From Trachelipus rathkii (Eukaryota > Arthropoda > Malacostraca > Isopoda > Trachelipodidae), in the NCBI GenBank assembly GCA_015478945.1, contig JABUQX010032679.1:75001-103823 (forward strand): 28,823 nucleotides of DNA, read 5' to 3'. The translations under genes and the position numbers were made by a program. Of this stretch, positions 1 through 8,689 are shown one piece after another. The notes beneath the pieces are model-generated. The model ran no database searches. It worked only from the letters and a program-made list of their open reading frames with translations, and was not told where the DNA came from. How positions within the stretch are numbered: the stretch's first letter is position 1; every line of letters starts with the position of its first letter.

Positions 1-2
1 AT

Positions 3-607
3 GCCGGCCCTTTTTCTTCTTCTTCTCCTCCTACTGCGCAGGATGTTCTTCGTATTTACGATTGCTCCACTAAACTTTCTTTTTTGATCGACTCTGGCGC
101 CAGCCTCTCTTTGGTCCCTAGAGACCCTTCTCAGGACTCTGCTATCCCTCTTTCTGGCCGTCAACTCTTCGCTGCTAATGGCTCTTCCATTCCGGTTTAC
201 GGAGAGCGAATGTGCACTCTAGATCTTTTTCTTCGCAGTCGATTTACATGGGCTTTTCTCGTCGCTGAGGTAACACAGCCGATTCTCGGTGCAGATTTCT
301 TGTCACACTTTAATCTTATGGTTGACCTTCGTAATCGACGTCTTGTTGACGGTGATACTTCTCTTTCTTCTTCCGGGTCTATTATTTCTTCTGCTCTAAA
401 AGGTATATCTGCTATTGCTCCTCCATCCTCTTCGGTTGTCTCTCCCTTTCTTCACCTCCTGCAGAAGGAATTCCCTGCTCTTTTGCATCCGTGCTCTTCC
501 GATACGCCACTTAAGCATTCTGTTGAGCATCATATTGAGACCACAGGCCCACCCATCTTTGCTCGAGCTCCTCGCCTCCCTCCTAATAAGCTCAAGGCCG
601 CCAAGTC
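3..607 (+). pseudogene. pol: Ty3/gypsy pol fragment: aspartic protease and lead-in to reverse transcriptase
   Basis: The reading frame is open from the left window edge, so the N-terminal part (and any gag) lies outside. The catalytic motif FLIDSGASLSLVP of a retropepsin is encoded at about 81-119, and the second family hallmark ILGADFL at about 282-302. After a Ser/Pro-rich stretch the frame reaches HHIETTGPPIFARAPRLPPN, the typical gypsy linker just before reverse transcriptase. The retropepsin processes the retroelement polyprotein as a homodimer. The frame is lost at about 607, where the expected continuation shifts to another frame. The family assignment is confident; the copy is non-functional as written. 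Confidence 0.9.
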
Positions 608-1240
608 GAGTTTGATCACATGTTACAGCTTGGTATTGTGCGCCCCTCCAAGATCAAGGCCGCGTACCATTCTACCACGCTCACGCATGTCCACCCTTAA
701 CGCACATACTACAGGTACCTACCGGGAAACGACATCGACACGTGAACGAACCCGGCACTCTATAGAGCTACTAGGTGACTTTTTTAGGCGCCCTGAATTC
801 TGCCACGACTCCAGATAGGTATCCGGTTCCTCATATCCAATCTTTTACTTCACACCTGGCCGGAAACAGTCTCTTTTCTTCATTGGACTTAATTCGGGCC
901 TACCATCAGATACATGTAGCTCCGGAAGACGTTCCCAAGACAGCTGTGATCACTCCGTTTGGCCTATTTGAGTATACGATAATGCCTTTCGGGGCGAGAA
1001 ATGCAGCTCAATCGTTCCAGAGATTCATCGATTGTATTCTTCGCGGACTTCCGTTTGCTTAGGTTATTTAGATGATCTTCTCGTAGCTTCCTCCTCTCCT
1101 GAAGAACATGAAGGTCACTTACGTGCCGTTTTTGGTAGGTTGAACGACGCTGGCATTCGTCTTAACCCTACCAAGTGCGTATTCGGTGCGTCTTCTCTTA
1201 CTTTCTTGGGTCACACAGTCTCTGTTGAGAGAATTTTCCC
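608..1240 (+). pseudogene. pol: Ty3/gypsy reverse transcriptase domain, frameshifted
   Basis: Family-typical reverse transcriptase segments are spread over several frames. EFDHMLQLGIVRPS lies at about 608-650, followed by a corrupted stretch to about 785. TTPDRYPVPHIQSF follows, then motif A with its aspartate in SSLDLIRAYHQIH (Asp codon 886-888). The fingers/palm segment FGLFEYTIMPFGARNAAQSF is at about 958-1017. The catalytic YLDD box is at 1065-1076, in a different frame from motif A. FLGHTVS near 1203-1223 marks the connection to the thumb. At least three frame changes are needed to read the domain through. The enzyme would copy the element RNA into DNA; this copy cannot. Some breaks could be assembly indels, but their number fits decay. 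Confidence 0.9.
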
Positions 1241-1671
1241 CTCTTGTAGACTGTGTTGATGCTATCCGCGCCTTTCCTCTTCCTCAGAACCAAAAACAAC
1301 TTCGTCAATATCTGGGGATGATTAATTTTTACCATCGTTTTTTAACCTTAGCGGCCGCCCTTTTAGGCCCTCTTACAGCACTCATCCGCCCTAAACAGCG
1401 AGGCAGTTCCATAAAAGTAGACCGGTCTCCCGAAGCGCAGTCAGCTTTTGAGGCTTCCAAAGAAGCCCTCGCGTCTGCCACCCTTCTCGTCAATCCTCAC
1501 GACTCTGTACCACCGTTCGTCCAGTTCGCTGCCTCCGACTTCGCTGGCGGTGCGGTGCTCCAACAATTTCAAAAGGGTGTTTGGTGTCCACTTGCTTTAT
1601 TTTCGCGCAAGCTGCAACCTGTTCTAAGGTGCGAAGCATTTACTAAAAAGGCTCCCTTAGAGCTTAATTGA
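1241..1671 (+). pseudogene. pol: Ty3/gypsy RT connection and RNase H domain, truncated
   Basis: The segment opens with DAIRAFPLPQNQKQLRQYLG and NFYHRF, the thumb/connection region of gypsy polymerases. It then enters RNase H with FAASDFAGGAVLQQFQKG (first catalytic Asp codon 1537-1539) and LALFSRKLQPV. Family members normally continue with a conserved glutamate helix and a further catalytic aspartate. Here the similarity stops at about 1635 and the frame terminates at 1671. The rest of RNase H and the integrase zinc finger (HHCC) are missing, and integrase-core sequence begins directly. This points to an internal deletion of several hundred bases, which is an inference from family length. Confidence 0.85.
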
Positions 1672-2028
1672 ATCCTGGTCAACGATTTGAGAGAGTTCAC
1701 ATTGACATTGTTGGTCCTCTTCCGCCTTCTCATAGCAAGCGATACATCCTCACCTGTATTAATAGGTTCACTCGTTGGACGGAGGCTATTTCACTCTCTG
1801 TTGCTACTGCTGAATCTATTGCTAAAGCTTTCTTGTCCCACTGGATCTCTCGGTTTGGCGTTCCTCTCTCTTCACGACGGGGAATTCCAACGGTCGCGTT
1901 TTCGAATCTTCCTGTGGAAAAGATTGATGCGCTGCTTGGTTCAGTAGAAGATTCCATCACAACCAGTTTCACACCTTAATTCGAAACGGGATCTGTGAGA
2001 GATTACACCGCCAGCTTAAAAAGGGGGG
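1668..2028 (+). pseudogene. pol: Ty3/gypsy integrase catalytic core, damaged
   Basis: The frame starting at 1668 reads [20 protein letters not shown], the start of a retroviral-type rve integrase core; the first DDE aspartate codon is 1704-1706. [10 protein letters not shown] and [15 protein letters not shown] follow, both typical of the family. Around 1870-1890 the region that should hold the second aspartate (a TDRG-type motif) is shortened to SSRRGI, so that residue appears lost. After a frame change, NGICERLHRQLKK at about 1988-2023 carries the third acidic residue (Glu codon 1997-1999). The core would insert element cDNA into chromosomes. The lost aspartate and frameshifts make this copy dead. 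Confidence 0.85.
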
Positions 2029-2051
2029 GGGCCCCCTCTTCCTCTTTCATG

Positions 2052-2849
2052 GCACATCCCCAACCAGAACACTGGACTGAAGCTCTTCTTTAGGTTATGC
2101 TTGGCATACGCACTGCAGTTAAGGAAGATCTTCAATGTTCAGCTGCCGAACTCGTTTATGGCTCTACTCTTCGCCTGCCTGGCGAGTTCTTTTCTCAATC
2201 CTTCCCTTCTACTACTGCTGATCCCACTTTGTATCTCACCCGCTTGAGACGCTGTGCCCTCTCCTGGAGACCTACTCCGACCCGACAACACAAGGTGCAC
2301 TCCTTCGCTTTGAAGGATCTTTCTTCATGTACTCATGTCTTAGTGAGGCACGACTCACACCGTTCTGCTCTCCAACCCAAGTACGATGGACCGTTCCCGG
2401 TAGTACTTCGGAAGGAGAAGTTTATCACTGTTCAGCGTCCCACTCGCACAGAGGTCATATCGATCGATCGTCTCAAACCTGCTTATTTTGAGGCGAATCC
2501 TCCTGACGTCCAAGATTCGGACTTGTTCCCAAAACCTATTCCGTTTCCTTTGGATACACGACCTTCTTATCCTACTCCTGTCTCTCCACCTCCTTCTCTT
2601 CCTTCAGATTCTCCACCTCCTCCGCTTCTACCTCTTTCCTGATCCTCATCCTTTCCCACCTCCTCCAATACAACAACCACCTCCCACCCCACCTGCACAT
2701 CCTATTACTCGCTCTCAAACGCGCGCTCATGCTACCAATGCTCCGACTCCGCCTCCAGTTTCTCGATCTTCACTTCGTTCTCGTCTGCGTCAAGAGGTAT
2801 ATCGAGCAGAGGTCGTCAGGTGAGATGGCCGCAGCGCTTTCTGGAGTAA
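2052..2849 (+). pseudogene. pol: Ty3/gypsy integrase C-terminal domain and Pro-rich tail
   Basis: From 2052 the frame reads HPQPEHWTEALL, then an in-frame TAG at 2091-2093, then VMLGIRTAVKEDLQCSAAEL and VYGSTLRLPGEF, a conserved post-core helix region of gypsy integrases. A chromodomain-like or GPY-type C-terminal module follows (HVLVRHDSHRSALQPKYDGPF, then VISIDRLKPAYFE). After it comes a very Pro-rich tail with frame changes near 2640 and 2790. The last recognisable residues are GRQVRWPQRFLE, followed by the stop TAA at 2847-2849. This end is typical for the polyprotein; no envelope gene follows. Confidence 0.85.
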
Positions 2850-2865
2850 TTCACCTGGACTTCTG

Positions 2866-3180
2866 CTCTGGATGGGGGTACTATAGCATGAGCAAATACG
2901 CCCTTGACTATATAGTGCACTTTGTTATGCGCATTCGAAAAATGCGGATAACGCAGTTCTTTTTGTTTTCGCCGAGAGGAAACGTTTCTCTAGTCACGCA
3001 AGTCATGAACGGCGTCTCTTTGATCAACTTATAATTAATAACGTTTTTTAACAAATTAACAGCAAAATATTGCTGCACAATTCTTATTAACTATCAAGGA
3101 ACAGGGGTCCAAGTCCCTACTAATGTGAATGGTGAGAACTAAAAATAAAGTGTACAAAGGAAGATTCTCAACACTTCCCA
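2866..3180 (+). repeat. Probable 3' LTR remnant of the gypsy element
   Basis: The polyprotein end is followed by a purine-rich run (GGATGGGGG, about 2870-2878) that could be the polypurine tract. About 300 nt of non-coding sequence then precede the AT microsatellites, which is where a 3' LTR should sit. An AATAAA polyadenylation-type hexamer lies at 3144-3149. The 5' LTR is outside the window, so the two LTRs cannot be compared and neither border is proven. Confidence 0.4.
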
Positions 3181-3191
3181 AAATTTTTATA

Positions 3192-3235
3192 ATATTCGAC
3201 TTCTCTCATCTCTCTCATGCACCGAAGTCGAATAT
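3192..3235. repeat. Perfect 12-bp hairpin next to an AT array
   Basis: ATATTCGACTTC at 3192-3203 is the exact reverse complement of GAAGTCGAATAT at 3224-3235, with a 20-nt CT-rich loop. It borders the (TA)n array on its right. It may be the terminal hairpin of a small foldback element. Confidence 0.6.
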
Positions 3236-3410
3236 ATATATATATTATAATATAAATAATATATTACAACTATATATATATAGTATATAATATATATATA
3301 TCATATATTATTATATATATATATATATACTATATATAATATATAATAATATATATATATATATATGTGTACATATATATATATGATATACTATATATAT
3401 ATATATATAT
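3232..3410. repeat. Imperfect (TA)n array
   Basis: Almost pure alternating A/T with scattered AA/TT interruptions and a few GT dinucleotides near 3366. Confidence 0.95.
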
Positions 3411-3415
3411 TAAAG

Positions 3416-3624
3416 AAACAATTAAAACCACTTAAGAACTAAACAGGGAAATCAAAATATTTAAAAAATTAAAACAGTAGTTTACGTTTTCGAAATTATT
3501 AAAATTAATTTTATTTCCATTTAAGTTCTGAGGAGGAGACGTTGTACTAGTCTTCGAAACGTAAACTACTGTTTAATTTATATTTGATTTCCCTGTTTAG
3601 TTTTTAAGTGGTTTTAAATTGTTT
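3416..3624. repeat. Large imperfect inverted repeat (foldback) with ribozyme-like core
   Basis: The left arm (3416-3494) and right arm (3553-3624) are reverse complements over about 72-79 nt with only small indels and substitutions; the loop is 58 nt. Shared blocks include CAGTAGTTTACGT paired with ACGTAAACTACTG, and CTAAACAGGGAAATCAAA paired with its complement TTTGATTTCCCTGTTTAG. The repeat is flanked on both sides by (TA)n arrays. Penelope-like retroelements carry terminal repeats with hammerhead motifs of this kind. No Penelope RT or GIY-YIG coding sequence is visible nearby, so the parent element is an inference. Confidence 0.8.
3528..3559 (+). ncRNA. Hammerhead-ribozyme-like core
   Basis: The order of the conserved core is present. 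CTGAGGA at 3528-3534 matches CUGANGA. A 6-bp helix II follows (GGAGAC 3535-3540 with GTCTTC 3550-3555, one G-U pair) around a 9-nt loop, and GAAA sits at 3556-3559. Helix III can form from the bases after GAA (ACGTAAACTACTG) with the left arm CAGTAGTTTACGT, which ends in a GUU-type cleavage triplet. Helix I is poor or absent, so self-cleavage is doubtful. Known hammerheads of Penelope-like elements and retrozymes share this core; activity here is only inferred. Confidence 0.45.
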
Positions 3625-3659
3625 ATTTACATTTTAAGAGTTTGAAGCTGTTTTTAAAC

Positions 3660-3702
3660 TATATATATATATAACATATATATTATATATAATATATATA
3701 TA

Positions 3703-3737
<35 letters not shown>

Positions 3738-3785
3738 CTAGTATATATATAATATATATCTATACTATATATATATATATATATT
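3660..3785. repeat. Imperfect (TA)n array
   Basis: Alternating A/T with a few C/G interruptions, mirroring the array on the other side of the inverted repeat. Confidence 0.95.
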
Positions 3786-3789
3786 ATTT

Positions 3790-4860
3790 CACAAATGTTT
3801 ATATATAATCATCATCACCCACCATCTCTCCCCAAAGATGTGCACCGGAAAACAGAAAAGATAGTAGAAGAATATGAAGCAAGAAGAAAAGAAATCCCAG
3901 CCTTACCACCTCCTTTATACCTTTTAGTGAAAACTCGTCGCAGTCAGAAAACCCACCCTAGAAATTCACGGGACCACGACGGGCCCTCAGTATAGCATCT
4001 CGTCAAGGTGGGGTTCATCCCTTGGCCCAGGCGGGATACAACCATACCCCCTCACACAAAACCCGACTATTCACTCACGCAGTACTATATCTCCACTACT
4101 GAGCACTGTTGCACCTTTCTTCTCGCCTCGAATGCGCACCAAACTCCCAACACCTAAGATCTTCGCACATCCTCCACAATCGAGCCCACACGATATCCCG
4201 CACATACAGACTCACATCACTCCCACTTATCTTCCACCCAGAGCGTCCAACTCTGCTCCACACCGCGCATTCCCAATATCACCAAGACAGCACACCAACA
4301 TAAACAAATCCACTACTATACATCCTACACGCGCTTGGCGCGCGACAGTCAGATAGCGCACACTAAGGCATCACGAACCGCGTCATAAGTAACATAGACA
4401 TTCAATAAATCATATTAAGCTCATCATTATTCATTTATTCTTCCTAATCAAATTTCTCCAACCACCACTCACACATTAATCCTGTTCTCACATATACAAC
4501 ACCACCATCCATCTCTAACCTCTATCCTAGAATCCACATCAATAATAAAATATCCGATCGACAACGCTCTCACACTTATGAGAAACATTATTCCACTGGC
4601 TACTAACAAAACAACCACGCCTACGCGTACCCGACCACAGCGTACTCGCAGAAGAGATTCTACTACTCACCGTACATCACTAACGAGAGTCGAAACCGAA
4701 TCATCATACCCACTCATATTCGCACAAACGAACACCACATAAACACAGAACAGACAGTCTGCAAAATATTATTCATATCTACACTGCCACAAGTCACACC
4801 ATCCAAATCCATAACCTCAACTTCTCCCACATCTGTTTTCTTAATCAACTAACAATCTCC
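3790..4860. other. Non-coding block, C/A-rich and G-poor from about 4030
   Basis: This segment has few microsatellites. From about 4030 to 4860 the plus strand is rich in C and A and markedly poor in G, with many CCA, CAC and ACC trinucleotides. Short frames (for example 3795-3995 and 4132-4356) are open but give biased His/Pro/Thr/Ser products typical of skewed composition, and I recognise no domain. I call no gene here. Confidence 0.5.
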
Positions 4861-5040
4861 CCTCACCACACAACTCTCTTTAGATATATTGATGATATAT
4901 ATATTTTTGTTTATGATTTTTATGTGCATAAAATCTCCGTGGAAACATTTAATTGATCCACGTGTGAGCACCTCCCCAATCAGAATACAGTGAGTCTGCA
5001 AAATATTAGTCATTCTCTATTTATTTCTGAACTATATTGA

Positions 5041-5077
5041 CATACTTCAATATAACTGCTACCTTTATTGAAGTATG
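5041..5077. repeat. Perfect 12-bp hairpin upstream of an exon candidate
   Basis: CATACTTCAATA at 5041-5052 pairs exactly with TATTGAAGTATG at 5066-5077, with a 13-nt loop. It ends 27 nt before the predicted splice acceptor at 5103-5104. Confidence 0.5.
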
Positions 5078-5104
5078 AATGACTGATGTATTTTTCCCTA
5101 ACAG

Positions 5105-5190
5105 GCAACCTCAACAAACATTCAGCCACCGATTTTTGTCACCTTCAGAAGCATTGCCCTTTACCGAGGTTTGAACTTCGTCCCTAAAGG
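5105..5190 (+). CDS. Exon candidate, unknown protein
   Basis: A pyrimidine-rich acceptor (TTTTTCCCTAACAG, AG at 5103-5104) and a near-consensus donor (AAAGG then GTGAGT, GT at 5191-5192) frame 86 nt. Only the first phase is open to the end; it encodes residues beginning ATSTNIQPPIFVTF and ending FVPK, and leaves two bases. It joins in phase with the next candidate exon at 5365. No family is recognised. The exon is too short for coding statistics, so chance splice-like sites remain possible. Confidence 0.3.
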
Positions 5191-5364
5191 GTGAGTTAAT
5201 ATTTGTGTTTGCTTTCTCCAGGCAAATACTACGTACATCTGCTAGTATATGTATTTTCTGTCCTTTCAGTAATAGCTGTTATTTTTTTAATTTATGTATC
5301 ATTTATTATTATTAATATAGTATAACAGTACATGTGAGAATAATTGTTCATTATCCTCTCACAG

Positions 5365-5483
5365 GTTCCGTTCCAGAGCTGGGGCCCATTTTCCTGGCTC
5401 ATTTGGAAACAGAAGTGCTTCGAATCGGATCAAGACTTTTAGAATCAACTACAATTCAATATCAGATTCTATACAGAAGTTGC
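5365..5483 (+). CDS. Exon candidate, unknown protein, in phase with the previous one
   Basis: The acceptor is TCCTCTCACAG (AG 5363-5364) and a possible donor is TTGC then GTAATT (GT 5484-5485). Joined to the exon ending at 5190, the open frame reads GFRSRAGAHFPGSFGNR and later KTFRINYNSISDSIQKL, a Ser/Arg/Asn-rich segment. Without the donor the frame would stop at about 5514. A second phase over the same bases is also open (SVPELGPIFLAHLE) but is incompatible with the upstream exon, where that phase has a stop. The intron would be 174 nt. Function unknown. Confidence 0.3.
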
Positions 5484-5519
5484 GTAATTATGTTTGTTTT
5501 GATTTGCATTTTTGAACAC

Positions 5520-7440
5520 ATACTTACACCACACTCTTGCATTGATATATATGTGTAACTTGGAGATCTAATATTTACGTTTGTCGAGACATCCCTTCAG
5601 GATCCACCCACGATCACTTTCTCGAGATCGTTAATAAAAGGGATGCTCTCTGTTCCCATGTTTTGAACCGTTAGCAATGAAACCCTAATGACTCATGTAG
5701 TTCCCTCTTAAAGGTTAGTTTCTGATCTTCCAATTCAGTCACTGAAATTTAAAGGTAGTAGTTGGGAGGTAACACAATGGGAATTTTGTTTATTTTTCTG
5801 GGTTAAACTTTTTTCATATTAGGATATTCATCGGGACAATACCCTTGGATACAAATTTTGTTTTTTTGTTTTTGTTTTACAATTACTCTCCCCTACAACG
5901 TTTAAATAACCGACTATCATCCATCCTTTCCACATGACCAAGCGATTATTCCGTTTGGTATTAGTGTAGCCTTCATATTCTCATGGTAGCACTTTACTAA
6001 TATTAATATTGCAAATATATTATGTTCAATTATATAACTTTGATTGAGTTTGAATATGATATCTTTATGAATAATTTTGAGTATATTAACTATTGTCTTA
6101 ATCATTTGGATAATTAGTTAATATTTATCTCAATTATTCTTGAAAAGTGAAAATTTCGGTAATTTATCATGAGTCTCATATAAAAAATTTTAATCAATTA
6201 TGGGTTCTTTTGGCAGCAAATTGTTACTATAAAGAATAATTCACTCAAGAGTTATAAAATAGTGAAAAAATTTAAGAGTTGTGATGAGATATTATAATTA
6301 AAACAAAATACACATGTGTATAAGATTGGAGTACCCTATAAATATAATGACATAAAATACTATTAGGGTAATTTAGATAGGATTATATATATATACTCCT
6401 TAAATAATACTCTTTTTATATTAAATTTAATAAAATTATATGACATTGAGCACAATTCTTAGTCTTTGATACCTATTTTATCTACTATGATATAATTAAT
6501 AGCCATTATTTCCTATACCACTTAGATCACCGTGTTATTTATGAACAATAGAGCTATATTTATTATTTACCATATAATATAATTGCTAATACACAAAGAT
6601 ATAAACTTTTGGGACCTTATATATAGATATAAGAAAGCTTAAATAATATAATTAGTATTAAAAGAATATAAAAGTCCATATATATTTGCTCACTTAATTA
6701 TACTTAAACAGTTTTAAGTTTCCTTACTAAATATAGATTTTATTGGGAGTTATTATTAGTACTTTCTTCATATAATATTTATACATATAATTATAGCTAT
6801 TATTTAACTTAGAAGTTAAGTATTAAATAGACATTTATATGGTAAGTGACTTAGTATTTACAATAAAAAATAATAGATGAGTATTGAGCTGCAGTTTTTT
6901 GATGAGTGACAAAATAAGAAATTAATTTCAAAATAATACAATTAACATTCCCTACTCGATAATTCTAGAGGCTATTTGCTGAGTATAAAATTTTGGTTAG
7001 TTCAGTATATCTAATTAGAGAAATGTTTTGAACTTTTAAAGTATAATACACTTATTATTTACTTAACCGTATTTATTAATTTTATTTATATTATTTATAT
7101 TTATATATTTTTTATTTATTATTATTAATTTATTTTATATATATATAATTATTACTATTATATTATATATACATAATATATATATATATATATATATATA
7201 TAATCCTTTAATAATAGATATAAATAAATTACAGTATATATATTATATACAGTAAATTTCTAAATTAGGTAATACATTTAGATATTGATATTATTAAATA
7301 ATTGTAGAAAGTTGGTATGTAACAAATTGAAGAAAAGGAACCATTATAATTAATATACAGGCTATGATTTATTGAAACTGTAGCATGTGATTAAAAAAAT
7401 ATATATTACTATACGTAATAACTATTTATCATTCATTTTT
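5520..7440. other. AT-rich non-coding stretch
   Basis: No convincing exon or gene. A small nested inverted pair lies near 5592-5645 (CATCCCTT with AAGGGATG, and ACGATC with GATCGT). From about 6100 the sequence is strongly AT-rich. A (TA)n array lies at about 7138-7203. Short frames here look like chance. Confidence 0.6.
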
Positions 7441-7444
7441 GTAG

Positions 7445-7533
7445 GGAGGGAGATATAGAGGCAAATAATGAATCTCTGTGTGTTAATGGGTCTCATTATG
7501 GCCGCGTTACAGTGTATTATATCACAGGAAAAG
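7445..7533 (+). CDS. First-coding-exon candidate with signal peptide
   Basis: The acceptor TTTTTGTAG (AG 7443-7444) is followed by 23 nt that could be 5' UTR, then ATG at 7468-7470 with A at -3. The frame reads MNLCVLMGLIMAALQCIISQ, then EK. This is a clear secretory signal pattern: a short N-region, a hydrophobic core and small or polar residues near a plausible cleavage site. A weak donor (AAAAG then GTTTCA, GT 7534-7535) would end the exon; otherwise the frame stops at 7570-7572. It sits in very AT-rich sequence where GCC GCG codons stand out. No mature domain is visible downstream. Confidence 0.35.
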
Positions 7534-7539
7534 GTTTCA

Positions 7540-8344
7540 TTAATTCATTTTATAAGAGTTCTTTACTTATAATATATATAATATAGAGAAAAATAAACCT
7601 ATATAATATAAATCACATCAAATTTATGATAAGGTATAATGTTGTGAGAGTTTATCTATAGATATAGCCAACTTTTATATTATTTGATTATTGGTTTATT
7701 AATATTGTGTGGACCTTATAAGAATTATAGGCTATAAAATTGTTTCATTTATAATATAAAGTTGGTATTAACTTTTATTAATTAGAGAGTTATCGATGAT
7801 AATTTAAGAATATGAAAGTTTGTTTAAAATTTAATTCTGAATCATGAACAATATATAATATACTATTTATTAAGGAATCACATATATATATATAAGAAAA
7901 ACTAAGTTTACAGAAATTTTTTAATAGAGTCTTATAAATGTAAAAGGGGATAATTAATACCCCAACTTTGTTTATTCCAATTTGTGACTTATATATAATA
8001 TATACTTAATATATAATAATATAGATATTTAATATTATATATATATAATAAGATAATATATAATATATATATAATATATAATATATAATATATATATAAA
8101 TATATATTAGCTATGCATGATGCTATAGAGTATTTATATATGGTATATCGTTCCGCTCTAGTAATACAAAAACATTTGACTTTATTTTAACTGGATAATG
8201 AAAGTTTTTAATGACGGATGTGTTCTATAGGCTTTTAATGTCTAACGCATTCTACATTACAGCTAACTTTGTTTAAATATATATATACAATATTAATAAT
8301 AATAAATTATTTCAAGTATTAATATAATATATATATATATATAT

Positions 8345-8383
<39 letters not shown>

Positions 8384-8470
8384 AACGAACATATCAGACT
8401 ATATTATGAATAAATAAGATAACCCTTATACAAAAAACTAATTAAAGAATACAAATATTTATGATATGCA
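7540..8470. other. AT-rich non-coding stretch with (TA)n
   Basis: Very AT-rich. Dense (TA)n runs occur at about 7986-8108 and 8278-8386. No frame or splice-bounded exon can be supported. Confidence 0.6.
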
Positions 8471-8475
8471 AACGA

Positions 8476-8680
8476 GAGGAGAGGCAGAGAGAGAGAGAGA
8501 GAGAGGAGAGAGAGGAGAGAGAGGAGAGTGCGGTTTAGGACCCTGATAGTTCAGGTTATAACAATTTACTTAGTTTTCTCTCTCTCTCTCTCTCTCTCTC
8601 ATCTCCTCTCTCCTTCATCTCTCTCTCTCTCTCTCCTACTCTCTCTCACTCCTCTCTCTCTCCTCTCTTCTACGCAGGTC
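8476..8680. repeat. (GA)n and (CT)n arrays in opposite orientation
   Basis: A GA-rich purine tract (8476-8526) is followed, after about 50 nt of unique sequence, by a CT-rich pyrimidine tract (about 8577-8680). The two are complementary, so the region can fold back on itself. Open frames through the CT array only give Ser/Leu low-complexity peptides and are not genes. Confidence 0.9.
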
Positions 8681-8689
8681 TCTTTCACA

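Noticed and set aside
1730..1972. Minus-strand 80-codon frame
   Set aside because: It lies antisense to the gypsy integrase core and is a shadow frame.
3990..4060. GGTTCATCCC resembling a tRNA B-box
   Set aside because: No A-box at the right distance and no T-arm stem around it.
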